Source: Marinitoga aeolica (lineage in GTDB: Bacteria > Thermotogota > Thermotogae > Petrotogales > Petrotogaceae). Taken from it: 64,000 bases of DNA. The notes under the pieces are model-generated. The model ran no database searches and was not told where the DNA came from. It saw nothing but the letters and a program-made list of their open reading frames with translations. The stretch lies in the NCBI RefSeq assembly GCF_029910535.1, contig NZ_CP069362.1, positions 2,294,001 through 2,358,000 on the forward strand. The letters run 5' to 3'. Positions 23,566 through 34,000 of this stretch are shown one piece after another (the stretch's first letter is position 1; every line of letters starts with the position of its first letter). Made by a program: the position numbers and the translations under genes.

Positions 23566-24149
23566 ATGAAAATGAAAAAATAAATGAAATAGATGTTAAT
23601 GAATTGGATTGTAGAGATACATTGACATTCTGGGAAAAATTTGGAAATATATTCAGAAGTAAATCTATTTGGATGCTTCACTATTGTACAGGTTGTGGAG
23701 CTATGGAATTGCCTCCAACAATGACATCAAGATTTGATATGGAAAGAATTGGTATGGCTCCAATGGCTACTCCAAGACAAGCAGATGTTTTATTAATAAC
23801 TGGATATTTAAGTGTAAAAACTTTAAGAAGAATTATTTATACATATGAACAAATGCAAAATCCAAAATATGTAGTAGGTTTTGGATCATGTACATTAAAT
23901 GGTGGAGTTTATTATGATTCATATGCAGTTATTTCCAGATTAGATTATTATTTACCAGTTGATTTATATATTGCGGGATGTATGCCAAGACCAGAAGCTG
24001 TAATGAGTGGATTTAAAAAATTAATGGATATGATTAAAAAAGGTGAGGCTCTTGGTTGGAAAAGATATCAAAAATATTATGATTGGTACAAAAAGAATCA
24101 GGTTCGCGCCCTTGGGGAGGTGTATGTAAAAGATGAATTTCATGAATAA
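23556..24149 (+). CDS. mbxJ: NuoB/MbxJ-like [4Fe-4S] subunit
   Basis: This 197-residue protein has the proximal-cluster ligands of NuoB/small hydrogenase subunits: two Cys in MLHYCTGCGAMELPP, one in VVGFGSCTLNGGVYYDS and one in IAGCMPRPEAVMSG. The cluster lies next to the active-site subunit and is the end of the electron wire. GGGGGTG precedes ATG 23556. The C-terminal 20 bases overlap the next frame. Confidence 0.94.
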   Translation: MALNENEKINEIDVNELDCRDTLTFWEKFGNIFRSKSIWMLHYCTGCGAMELPPTMTSRFDMERIGMAPMATPRQADVLLITGYLSVKTLRRIIYTYEQMQNPKYVVGFGSCTLNGGVYYDSYAVISRLDYYLPVDLYIAGCMPRPEAVMSGFKKLMDMIKKGEALGWKRYQKYYDWYKKNQVRALGEVYVKDEFHE

Positions 24150-24648
24150 TATAATTGAGGATATAAAATCTAGATTTAATCCTGAAAACACAGAAATAGT
24201 AAAAAAGAATCAAATTGCTATAGATTTTAAAAATGAAGAAGTACACTCTGCTTTGGCTTATTTAAAATCTCAAGGTTGGAAGCAATTAACGATACTTACA
24301 TGTGTAGACTGGATAAAAGAAAATAAATTTCAATTAGTATATATACTAATGAATTGGGATAATTCAATAACTATTCAAGTAAGAACAAAAATTGATAGAG
24401 ATAATCCTAAATTTAGAACAGTTATAAATATTTATCCTGGTGCAGAAATGTATGAAAGAGATGTTCATGAATTTTTTGGAGTAGAATTTGAAGGTAATCC
24501 AAATCATGAAAAAGAATTATTCCTTGAATTATGGGATGATTTACCACCAATGCGAAAAGATTTTGATCCATTAGCATATTCAAAGAAGAAATTTGATGTT
24601 AGAGAATATAAAGTTGATTTCATTCCGAAAGAAGGTGAAGCAGAATGA
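24133..24648 (+). CDS. mbxK: NuoC/MbxK-like subunit
   Basis: This 171-residue protein carries the 30-kDa subunit signature YERDVHEFFGVEFEGNP...LFLELWDDLPPMRKDFDP. It packs against the MbxL catalytic-like subunit and has no cofactor. ATG 24133 or ATG 24142 may be the real start; a GGGGAGG lies about 12 bases upstream. It is ATGA-coupled to mbxL. Confidence 0.92.
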   Translation: MNFMNNIIEDIKSRFNPENTEIVKKNQIAIDFKNEEVHSALAYLKSQGWKQLTILTCVDWIKENKFQLVYILMNWDNSITIQVRTKIDRDNPKFRTVINIYPGAEMYERDVHEFFGVEFEGNPNHEKELFLELWDDLPPMRKDFDPLAYSKKKFDVREYKVDFIPKEGEAE

Positions 24649-25757
24649 AAAGACAGGTGAAATTATTTTTAGGTCCTAATCATCCAGGTATGCATGGTAA
24701 CTTTAGTGTTCATTTATATGTAGATGGTGACATTGTAGAAAAAGCAAGACCATTACCTGGTATGCTTCATCGTGGATTTGAAAAATTGATGGAAAGAAGA
24801 TTATGGATGAATAATCTTGCTTTAATACCAAGAATTTGTGTTCCTGAACCTGATATAAATGAAATGGTTTATGCAATGGGTGTTGAAACATTAGCTAAAG
24901 TAGATGTTCCTGAAAGAGCTCATTGGATAAGAATGATTATTTTAGAATTAGCAAGGATTGCAAATCACTTAATGTCTTTAGGTGGAATAGGTGGTCCTAC
25001 AGGATTATATACAGGTCCAAACTGGGCAATTGCTGATAGGGATTTAATACTTGATATTTTTGAAGAAATAACAGGCGCAAGGGTTTATCACATGTATATT
25101 GTTCCTGGAGGAGTAAGAAAAGATTTACCAAAAGGAATTGAAAAGAAAATAGAAAATTTCTTAGATTACCTAGAAAAAAGATTGCCAGAATATGATGATT
25201 TAATCTTAAAAAATCCAATGGTTCAAGCAAGAACAGTAGATAATATTGTTTTACCTGAAGAAGTTTGTTGGGAATTAGGAGTTACAGGTATAGGCCTAAG
25301 ATCCTCTTCAGGAAAACCATATGATATAAGAAAAGTTGATCCATATGCAAGATACGATGAAGTAGAATTTGAAGTACCAACTGCAACATATTCAGATGCA
25401 TATACCAGATTAACTATAAAATATAAAGAAATACAGCAAAGTATTAGAATAATCAGACAGGTATTAGATAAAATGCCAAAAGAAGGTCCAGTAAGAGCAA
25501 GGATTTCAAGAGGTAGTGCTTTAAGATGGAGAGTACCTAAGGGACAAGTATTCAGTCATATTGAATGTGCTCGTGGAGAATACGGATATTATATAGTATC
25601 TGATGGTTCAAATATGCCATATAGAATTGCAGTTAGAGGAGCTTCATATCCACAAGGATTATTAGGAATTGAAAAATATTTACCAGGCACAAGAATTGAT
25701 GATGTTGCAATCTGGTTAGATACTATGGGCGTATGTGCTCCAGAAATTGATAGGTAG
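24645..25757 (+). CDS. mbxL: NuoD/MbxL-like large subunit lacking the [NiFe] site
   Basis: This 370-residue member of the NuoD/group 4 hydrogenase large-subunit family includes GPNHPGMHGNFSVHL, ERAHWIRMIILELARIANHL, and GSALRWRVPKGQVFSHIECARGEYGYYIVSDGS. In true group 4 [NiFe] hydrogenases two C-x-x-C pairs bind nickel and iron. Here the equivalent positions read C65-V-P-E68 and C364-A-P-E367, so each pair retains one Cys and one is Glu. A working NiFe centre is therefore not expected, as in archaeal Mbx (sulfane reductase) rather than Mbh. The short C-terminus also lacks the peptide removed on hydrogenase maturation. Confidence 0.93.
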   Translation: MKRQVKLFLGPNHPGMHGNFSVHLYVDGDIVEKARPLPGMLHRGFEKLMERRLWMNNLALIPRICVPEPDINEMVYAMGVETLAKVDVPERAHWIRMIILELARIANHLMSLGGIGGPTGLYTGPNWAIADRDLILDIFEEITGARVYHMYIVPGGVRKDLPKGIEKKIENFLDYLEKRLPEYDDLILKNPMVQARTVDNIVLPEEVCWELGVTGIGLRSSSGKPYDIRKVDPYARYDEVEFEVPTATYSDAYTRLTIKYKEIQQSIRIIRQVLDKMPKEGPVRARISRGSALRWRVPKGQVFSHIECARGEYGYYIVSDGSNMPYRIAVRGASYPQGLLGIEKYLPGTRIDDVAIWLDTMGVCAPEIDR

Positions 25758-25770
25758 GTGAGGTGAGAAA

Positions 25771-27624
25771 ATGTCTGAAATAAATAAAAGTTTCTTTTCA
25801 CCAGCAAAAGCTTGGAAATATTTAACTAAGAAACCTGTAACTTTACCTCTAGAAGATATAATAGATAATCCAAGAGAAGCTGCAGATAATTATAGAGGAT
25901 TTCATACAAATGATTGGGAAAAATGTATAGGTTGTGGAACATGTTCTAAAATATGTCCTGCAGAAGCTATTAATATGATAAGAATTCCAGAATTACCAGA
26001 TGAAGAAGGCTCAAAACCAGAAAGACCTGCATTTGATTATGGAAGATGTACCTTCTGTGGATTATGTGTTGATATTTGTACTACAGGTTCATTGAATATG
26101 TCAAAGGAATATGTTCATTTATCAAAAGATCCAAATTCATTCTTCTTTTTACCAAAAGAAGATGGAATACATCATATAGAAGTTGAAAAAGCATATCAAA
26201 GAACAGAAGATTCAGAATTGTTGGATTTAGAAAGAGTTCCAATGGAAATATTAGATGCAGATACAAGAAAGAAAACATTCCTTGAAGTTGTAAAAGGTTT
26301 CTCAAAACAACAAGCTATTGAAGAAGCCGCAAGATGTGTTGATTGTGGAATTTGTACAAAAACATGTCCAGCACATATGGATATTCCAGACTATATTAGA
26401 ACAGTATATGATGATAATGTAGAAGAAGGTTTAAGATGGTTATATAAAACAAATCCATTACCTTTAGTTTGTGGTAAAATGTGTACTCACAGATGTGAAA
26501 CAGCATGTACTATAGGTCATAGAGGAGAAGCTGTTTCAATAAGATGGTTAAAAAGATACATTGTTGATCAAATTCCTGCTGAAGAATATCATGAAGTATT
26601 AAAACATGAACAACAAATAATCAAAAAAGTAGATAAAAAAATAGCTATAGTTGGTGGGGGTCCAGCAGGTTTATCAGCAGCATATTACTTAATTTTAATG
26701 GGATACAAAGTTACAGTATTTGAAGCAGAAAAAAGACCTGGTGGTGTTCTAAATTACGGTGGTCCTGTATATAGGTTACCTCTTGAATCATTTGAAAAAG
26801 ATTGGAAATATATTGAATCGCTTGGCGTAGAATTCAAATTAAATACAAGAGTTGGTGTAGACGTAACTTTAGAAGAATTAAAAGACAACTATGATGCTGT
26901 TTTCCTATCTTCAGGGTTTACATTGGGAAGATCAACTGGAGTTCCTGGAACAGAACATCCAATGGTAAAACAAGCTATGGTTGTATTAAAAGAAATGAAA
27001 TATTACATTATAGGAGATGGACCAAAACCATATATTCCTAAAAAATTAGTTGTTATTGGTGGAGGTAACGTTGCTATGGACGTTGCCAGAACAATGGTTA
27101 GATTACAAAATATTGAATATGGAAAATCTGAAGTACATGTTGTAAGTTTAGAAAGAACATTAGATGAAATGCCTGCTGATTGGGATGAAAAACACGAAGG
27201 TGGAGAAGAAGGTGTAATATTCCATCCAGGTTGGGGACCAATTGAAATAGTAACTGATGGCGATAAGATTAAAAAAGCAAGATTTAAGAAAGTTTTATCA
27301 ATATTCGATGAAAATAGAAGATTTAATCCAAAATATGATGAATCACAAATATTAGAAATAGAAGCTGATATGGTTGTAGAATCTATAGGTCAAATGCCGG
27401 ATTATTCATACTTACCAGAAGAAATTAAAGAAAAAATCGAAATCGTTAGAGGAAGAATAAAAACTGATGAATATAATCATGTTGTTGGTGTTCCATGGTT
27501 ATTCGCTGGTGGAGATATCGTACATGGTCCGGATATTATTCACGGTATTGCTGATGGACACAAGGCAGCACAAGGAATAGATTTTTATTTAACAGGTTAT
27601 GATCAAAATAAAAATAAGAAATAA
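25771..27624 (+). CDS. mbxN: Fusion of NuoI/MbxN ferredoxin subunit with a GltD/NfnL-like NAD(P)H oxidoreductase
   Basis: This 617-residue protein is fused. Residues 1 to about 165 are the NuoI/MbxN iron-sulfur subunit with CIGCGTCSKICP (52-63) and CTFCGLCVDIC (93-103). Residues about 170-617 are a glutamate synthase small-subunit-like module: Fe-S ligands CVDCGICTKTCP (189-200) and CGKMCTHRCETAC, FAD motif IAIVGGGPAGLSAAYYL (from 291), NAD(P) motif LVVIGGGNVAMDVARTM, and C-terminal FAD motif WLFAGGDIVHGPDIIHGIAD. No gltB large subunit is present. The fusion suggests that the membrane complex exchanges electrons directly with NAD(P)H. A similarly annotated 'glutamate synthase beta' gene ends the T. 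maritima Mbx-like locus as I recall. Confidence 0.92.
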   Translation: MSEINKSFFSPAKAWKYLTKKPVTLPLEDIIDNPREAADNYRGFHTNDWEKCIGCGTCSKICPAEAINMIRIPELPDEEGSKPERPAFDYGRCTFCGLCVDICTTGSLNMSKEYVHLSKDPNSFFFLPKEDGIHHIEVEKAYQRTEDSELLDLERVPMEILDADTRKKTFLEVVKGFSKQQAIEEAARCVDCGICTKTCPAHMDIPDYIRTVYDDNVEEGLRWLYKTNPLPLVCGKMCTHRCETACTIGHRGEAVSIRWLKRYIVDQIPAEEYHEVLKHEQQIIKKVDKKIAIVGGGPAGLSAAYYLILMGYKVTVFEAEKRPGGVLNYGGPVYRLPLESFEKDWKYIESLGVEFKLNTRVGVDVTLEELKDNYDAVFLSSGFTLGRSTGVPGTEHPMVKQAMVVLKEMKYYIIGDGPKPYIPKKLVVIGGGNVAMDVARTMVRLQNIEYGKSEVHVVSLERTLDEMPADWDEKHEGGEEGVIFHPGWGPIEIVTDGDKIKKARFKKVLSIFDENRRFNPKYDESQILEIEADMVVESIGQMPDYSYLPEEIKEKIEIVRGRIKTDEYNHVVGVPWLFAGGDIVHGPDIIHGIADGHKAAQGIDFYLTGYDQNKNKK

Positions 27625-27632
27625 TTGATAAG

Positions 27633-27663
27633 CTCCCTGCTTTTTGCAGGGAGTTTTATTTTA
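27633..27663 (+). terminator. Terminator of the Mbx operon
   Basis: Perfect 8-bp stem CTCCCTGC / GCAGGGAG with a T5 loop and a TTTTATTTTAT tail, 8 bases after the mbxN stop. Confidence 0.9.
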
Positions 27664-27683
27664 TGCATAATAACTTCATCACT

Positions 27684-27711
27684 TTGACTTTTATAAATAA
27701 GATGATATAAT
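27684..27711 (+). promoter_or_regulatory. Promoter of the AddB-AddA-like operon
   Basis: TTGACT (27684-27689), a 16-base spacer and TATAAT (27706-27711) preceded by TGA (extended -10), about 77 bases before the first ATG. Confidence 0.82.
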
Positions 27712-27788
27712 TTATTAAGATAGAATGTTAATTTTTTTAATAAAATTATTATTAATATGTATTTAAAGTTGAAAACGAGAGGTGAACC

Positions 27789-30700
27789 ATGAAAAAAGCA
27801 ATATTGATAGATTTAGAAAAAGAACATTTTAATAGAATTGCTGATTTTATATTACCATTATATAAAAAAGAACCTTTGAATTTTTTATTTATTGGTCCAT
27901 CAGGTGATTATGTAAAGCAAGTAGCAGAAAATATTGCTCGAAAAATAGACAAAACCTTAAACAGAGATGCATTTAGAGTTATAAATCAATATATAGTGGA
28001 ATTATTTAAAAAATACGAACCTTCTTCACTTTTTATAGATAGAGAATTCTTAAAAGCGTATATAGCAAAAGAATTAGAAGATTTAATTGAATTAGAAAAA
28101 AATAATATTGAATTTAAAAATTATCTGAAAACTCTTTCAAAATCCAAACAGTCAATTGAATATTTACTAGAAATTTTTGAGAAAAAATGGGAAATCTCTA
28201 GAATATCCGATAAGGAGATTATTAAAAAAAATGAATTATATTCAGAAATAGATAAAGATATAGAAAGTGATGATAGCTTATTAAAATTATATAAACATTT
28301 AGAAGAAAAATTGGAAGATATTTTAAATGCAAAGTTTGATAATTCAAAAATAGAAAACAAAAATTATGATCAAATAAGTGTATATAAGTGGTTCTACGAA
28401 GAATTTTCTAAAATAGAGAATAAATTAGGAAATACTTTAGTAATAGGAGGATTTTTTGATTTACCTCCTATTTTAATGAACGTATTAAGAACATTATTTG
28501 ATATGTTTGATAATGTATATTTTTTGGCATGGAATCCTGTAAATGATGAATCATTTGATAGTCTAAACAAAATACTTTTATTTTTAAAAGATAATGGTTT
28601 TATTTTTAATAGCAAAATAGGGGATTTAAAAAACATTTTTTCTGAAACCAATTTTTTTAAATCACAATTTAAAAATAATATTTTGGAAATAGAAAATATT
28701 GCTAAAGAAATAAAAAGGAAAATTATATATGAAAATTACGAACCCCAAGATTTTGGAATAATTGTTTCTGATAGCCAAACTGCAAATTCATTTGCAGAGT
28801 TTTTTGATGAGTTAAATGTACCTTATAGATTGAAAAATGATATACCTCTTTCAGAAAGTTTGGTTGTTTCAAAACTATTATTGCCTTTAAAAACAAAATA
28901 TTCTGGATATGAAATCAATGATTTAATAGCTCTAATAGAAACAGGCTATGGGGGTGAAAGAACATTATCTATTGATGAAATAGAAAATATATTAAAAAAT
29001 TTAAATTTATTCTATGACTTTCCAAAATCCACCTTGAATAGCAGAAGAAATAAATGGTTGGAAACTATAGAAATAAGAATAAATGAAATAAATAATGAAC
29101 TTAATTCCTCTGATGAAAAAGAAAGACTTGAAAAACAATTAGAAGAATTGGAAGAAGTACATTCATTATTCAAATCGTTATTTGATTTATTAGAAGAAAT
29201 AGATAAAAATGATTTTGAATTATCTTATTATAGAAATTTATTAAACAAATGGATAGATAAAGGAATAATTAATTTCAAAAATATAGAAAAAGTAGAAAGC
29301 GAATTAAATGCATTATATAAATTTCAAGAGCTATTATTAAAAACGGAAAGAAATTTAGAAAAATTAGTGACAGGTAATATTAAACTTTCTAAATTCTATA
29401 ATATTTTATCCAGTTTAATAGAAACAGAAAAATATAGAATATCTGAAAGATATTCCAATACTGTAGAAATATTTAGCTTAAATGATTCGAGATTTATACA
29501 TAAAAAATATAAGATTTTTGTATCTTTTACTGATAACAATTATCCTTCTATTGGAGTAAATCCTCTTCTTTCATATATTACAGAAAACAATAATTACTCA
29601 AAAATTTCAGAATTGCAATTTAGGGAAAATTTATACATTTCCATGATTTTTGCTGATAATGTTATTTTCACATATCCAAAAGCTACACTCTCCGGAGAAG
29701 AAATACTTGCATCCCCATATGAAAAAGATTTTGAAAAAATATTTAAAATACATGAATATAATTTCTTCTCAAAAAGTGAAGAAATTATTCCAGAAACTTC
29801 TGATGAAATATATTCATTTGATCAGGCTGCATTATATTTTACATACAATAAATTAGATTCTGAAATTGATGAAATTAATGAGATTATTAAAGAAGTTAAT
29901 GAGTTAAATAATAAAAAGAATAATAACAAGTGGATATTAAATGATAAATATGATATTGGAGAAATCAGTCATAATAAAATATCTACATATGTAGATTGCC
30001 CATTCAAATATTATTTAAGTTATATAGCAAAAATAAAAACAAATAAAGATTTTTCTGTTTTTTATGTTGGGAATTTAAAACATAAAATAATGAAAAAATT
30101 ATTTGATAAATATCCTAATTATAATGAAATAAAATCAAAATTACAAAATATGGATGAATTATATGATGAAATAAAGAATATCGCATATGATGTATGGGAT
30201 AACTCTGGGATTGAAGAATTAAAAACATATAAAATAGTAAAAGAAATTGAAATAGAAGAAATATCCGTCGAAGTTCTCAATGTAATTGAAAAATTAATAA
30301 TTTCATATATTTATTTCGGATCTTCAAGAGGAAAAAATAAAGAAGAAAAAACGATCTTATATGATAAAGTATTAAAAAGTGAATATTCTATTTTTGGAGA
30401 ATATAACAATCATACTTTATTTTCAAGAATAGATAGAATAGATATTTTAAATGAAGATTTGCGTCTTGAATATAATAAAAAAAATGAATTAAAACCTTTA
30501 AATAAAATAGAAAAAACATCTTATTCTATTATTGATTATAAAAACAAAAACAGCTTTCAATCAGAACAATTATTCTTCTATTATTTAATTTTATTGAATA
30601 ATAAAGAGTGGAGAGAGAAAATTAAAAATCACTCTGTTTTTCTCAATTTTTTACCAATGAGTGAGATAAATGGGAAATATAAATCATTGCAATGGATAAA

Positions 30701-31052
30701 AATAGAAAATGAATCTATATATATAAAATATCCCGGAAATTCCACATCCTATGAACAAATAAGTTTAAGGGAATTCGAGATTTGGTTTAATGATATTATT
30801 AATTCTATTAGAAACTCTGAATTTTTACCGGCATTTATTGAAGAAGCGAAAAATTTAAAACTCAGGTTTTTAGATTATTTAAAAGATAAAGGGTATAATG
30901 TACAAAATTCAAATGAAAAATACTATTCTTGTATAGTTGGAAATGGGAACTATTGTGAATATCATAAACTATGCAGTTTATTATTATGGTCTGGAAATTA
31001 TTCCTTAAGTAATAGAGGTCATATTACTAATAGTAATAGAGGTGGGAAATAA
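27789..31052 (+). CDS. addB: AddB/RexB-like subunit of an ATP-dependent nuclease
   Basis: This 1087-residue protein has the AddB layout: a degenerate helicase-like N-terminal region beginning LNFLFIGPSGDYVKQ and a C-terminal PD-(D/E)XK nuclease. The nuclease region starts at about residue 722 with SHNKISTYVDCPFKYYLSYI and includes SRIDRIDIL and YSIIDYKNKN. Four cysteines typical of the AddB iron-sulfur staple are visible: one in YVDCPF and three near the C-terminus (YYSCIVGNGNYCEYHKLC). With AddA it would resect double-strand breaks for recombination. It overlaps the helicase gene by one base (TAATG). Sequence divergence from characterised AddB makes the name a family-level call. Confidence 0.82.
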   Translation: MKKAILIDLEKEHFNRIADFILPLYKKEPLNFLFIGPSGDYVKQVAENIARKIDKTLNRDAFRVINQYIVELFKKYEPSSLFIDREFLKAYIAKELEDLIELEKNNIEFKNYLKTLSKSKQSIEYLLEIFEKKWEISRISDKEIIKKNELYSEIDKDIESDDSLLKLYKHLEEKLEDILNAKFDNSKIENKNYDQISVYKWFYEEFSKIENKLGNTLVIGGFFDLPPILMNVLRTLFDMFDNVYFLAWNPVNDESFDSLNKILLFLKDNGFIFNSKIGDLKNIFSETNFFKSQFKNNILEIENIAKEIKRKIIYENYEPQDFGIIVSDSQTANSFAEFFDELNVPYRLKNDIPLSESLVVSKLLLPLKTKYSGYEINDLIALIETGYGGERTLSIDEIENILKNLNLFYDFPKSTLNSRRNKWLETIEIRINEINNELNSSDEKERLEKQLEELEEVHSLFKSLFDLLEEIDKNDFELSYYRNLLNKWIDKGIINFKNIEKVESELNALYKFQELLLKTERNLEKLVTGNIKLSKFYNILSSLIETEKYRISERYSNTVEIFSLNDSRFIHKKYKIFVSFTDNNYPSIGVNPLLSYITENNNYSKISELQFRENLYISMIFADNVIFTYPKATLSGEEILASPYEKDFEKIFKIHEYNFFSKSEEIIPETSDEIYSFDQAALYFTYNKLDSEIDEINEIIKEVNELNNKKNNNKWILNDKYDIGEISHNKISTYVDCPFKYYLSYIAKIKTNKDFSVFYVGNLKHKIMKKLFDKYPNYNEIKSKLQNMDELYDEIKNIAYDVWDNSGIEELKTYKIVKEIEIEEISVEVLNVIEKLIISYIYFGSSRGKNKEEKTILYDKVLKSEYSIFGEYNNHTLFSRIDRIDILNEDLRLEYNKKNELKPLNKIEKTSYSIIDYKNKNSFQSEQLFFYYLILLNNKEWREKIKNHSVFLNFLPMSEINGKYKSLQWIKIENESIYIKYPGNSTSYEQISLREFEIWFNDIINSIRNSEFLPAFIEEAKNLKLRFLDYLKDKGYNVQNSNEKYYSCIVGNGNYCEYHKLCSLLLWSGNYSLSNRGHITNSNRGGK

Positions 31053-34000
31053 TGTCTAATACTTTAAATATAGAAGAAATGAAAAAAAACTTAGATAAAA
31101 ATTATTTCATATCTGCTTCTGCTGGAACAGGAAAAACATATACCATAACTCAATACTATTTAGCAATATTAGAAAAATATGAAAAAGAAAATAATGCAGA
31201 TATTATTCAAAACATCTTAGCAGTTACATTCACTAATAAAGCCGCAGGAGAAATGAAAGAAAGAATATTAGAAGAAGTTGATAAAAAATTAGAAAAAGGA
31301 AAAAATTATAAATATTGGAGACAAATAAAAACTAATTTAAATAGAGCCTGGATAATGACAATAGACAGTTTTTGCTCAAGAATCTTAAGAGAAAATAATA
31401 TAGTAATTGGAGTTGATCCGAATTTTACAATAATAAATGAATTAAGAATGGAAATAGAAATAGAAAAAGCTGTATATAATACTTTAAAAATATTATTTAA
31501 ATTATATGAAAACCCCGAAAATGATTTAGATGAATTAACCAATTTCCTAAATGACAGAAAATTTATAGTCAAGAAATATTTAAAAGAAATAATTGACAAC
31601 AAAGATAAATTTTCCAATTCTTTGAAATATATTCTTAAAGAATTGAAATTAGATACTTTTAAAAAGGTATTATCAGATACTTTAAAAAACTGGAGAACTG
31701 AAATGAAATTAAGTTCTGTTCCAGAATTCGATTTGATTAATAAGGATTTCAATGATGTATTATGGTTATTTAAAATAGCGGTTTTAATTGCTCAAGAGAT
31801 ATATTATTCATATACCAACGACCAATATCAATTTGATTTTAAAGGCGTTTTAGACAAAACACTTGAAACTCTTGATGAAGAAAGAATAAAAGAAAAATAT
31901 CAAAGAAAATTTAAATATATAATAGTTGACGAATATCAAGATACCAATTTTCTCCAAAAAGCTTTATTTGATAAGATTCATAATGATAATAATTATATAT
32001 TTTATGTGGGAGATAGAAAACAATCTATTTATAGATTCAGAGGAGCTGATGTATCTGTTTTTGCTGTAACTGAACAAGAATTTGATGAAAATAGTAGATT
32101 TCAATTAAATGTAAATAGACGTTCCAATGCTTCTATAGTTGAGTTTGCAAATGCTTTTTCTAAAGATGTTTTATTTAATAAAGAATTATTAGAAAGCTAT
32201 TATAATGCTGAATATAAAAATGTTTTTAATAATTTATTATATAGTGAAGATAAAGATAGATCAGAATATGAAAAGAAAACTATAAATGATATTATTCCCT
32301 CAATTGGAAATGATGATAAATATAGAATAAAATACATATTTGTTTCTAAAAATACAGATAATAAAGGTTATGTAGAATATGAAACTATTGCTAAAACTAT
32401 AAATTCCTTAATTGGAAAAAAGATGAAATTTAGAAAAAGAGAAAATGGGAAGATAATTTTTGAAGAAAGAGAAATTAAATATAATGATATCGCTGTTTTG
32501 GTTAAAGAACTCAAAAATTCCGAAGAACCTATAAGAAATGCTTTTAAGAAATATAATATACCATTTTATATATTAGGTAGTAAATCATTTTATAATAAAA
32601 ATGAGGTGCAAACAGTATTTTCGGCTTTGAATGCTGTGCAAAATCCACATAATGATTTTAATTTTACAGGTTATATGATGTCATTAATGGTTGGCATGAA
32701 TTTTGAAAAATTGAATGAATTAGTAAAAATCAAAAAAGAAAAGAATTATAAATCATTATATGAAACAGCAGAGAAAGAAAATATTTTATCTAAAGCAGAA
32801 AGAAAAGGGCTCGAAGTATTAAAAAAATATGTAGAATTAAAATATTATTTAAAACCAACTATAATATTAAAAGGATTAATAACAGAAAATAATTATTTTT
32901 CAAAATTGACTATTTTACCAGATTCACATTATGCTATTGCTAATGTTAAAAAGCTTATTAATGAAGCAGAAAAGTATAATACTTTAGCTGTTTCTTTTTC
33001 TGAATTAATTAGATTACTTAGAAAGACCTCGGAACTCACAGAAAGCGAAGCGGCAATTGAAGATGAAAAACAAAATGTTGTAAGAGTTTTAACCATTCAT
33101 AAGTCCAAAGGATTGGAATTTCCTATTGTGATTTTAAGCGGATTAGATAAAAAATCACAAATTGATAGCGAAGAAAAAATTGATGAAGATATGAAAATCT
33201 CTACAGAAAGCGTTGAATTTTCTCTTCCAGATAATAATATTAGATATTTTGTTTTAAAAAAACTTTTTTTGAAAAAAATAAAAAGCATGGATATTTCATC
33301 ATTATCAATGCAAGATAAGATAAAAATAGAACTTGGTGAAAAGTATTTAAAGATGTTTGACATTAATAAATTTTTAGAGGATACAGAAGAATTAAGATTA
33401 TTATATGTTGCCATAACAAGACCAAAAGAAATGTTAATTCCTATTATTGTTGAAAAAGAAAAAAATAAATCAAATACACTATCAGACTTATTTAAAAAGG
33501 TAAAATATGAAAAGATAGATATTATCTCGTTTAACGATTTAAAATATGAAATAAAACACAAAGAAGAAAAGATAAAAGATAAAATAAAAGATATTAAAGA
33601 AGAAAATCTAAAAGATTTAACTGATTTTGCATATAAAAAGTACATTGCTCCTACATATATTATCAATGAATTAAAAAGAGAAGAAAACAGTGAAGATTTA
33701 ACCGATGAAAATTATATAAAAGTAGATTTAAATGATTTCTTTTCAGAACAGGAATTTATTCTAAAAGGCACTGAATTACATTCTTTAATGGAAAGTATAA
33801 ATAGTTTTAGCCAGATAAAAAATTTAATAAAATTAAAAATATTACCAGAAGAATTAGATAATAGTTTAATAAAAAGATTATTTTCATATAAAAATTTTAA
33901 AACAGAGTGGAGATTAGTAAAAAGAAAGGTCATAAATGACAGAGAATATATGATTTTCGGGGTGCCCGATAGAGTTGTATTTGATGAAAATAATAATATA

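Noticed and set aside
24645-25757. Group 4 [NiFe] hydrogenase large subunit
   Set aside because: Both nickel-binding Cys pairs are incomplete (C-x-x-E) and the maturation tail is missing.
25771-27624. Stand-alone glutamate synthase small subunit
   Set aside because: It is fused to a NuoI-like domain, ends the Mbx operon, and no glutamate synthase large subunit is present.
33097-33666. Antisense 189-codon ORF within addA
   Set aside because: Low-complexity Phe/Ser/Leu translation, no RBS, antisense to well-conserved helicase motifs; long antisense frames are common in AT-rich DNA. The same reasoning excludes those at 31306-31752, 36478-36930 and 59414-59809.
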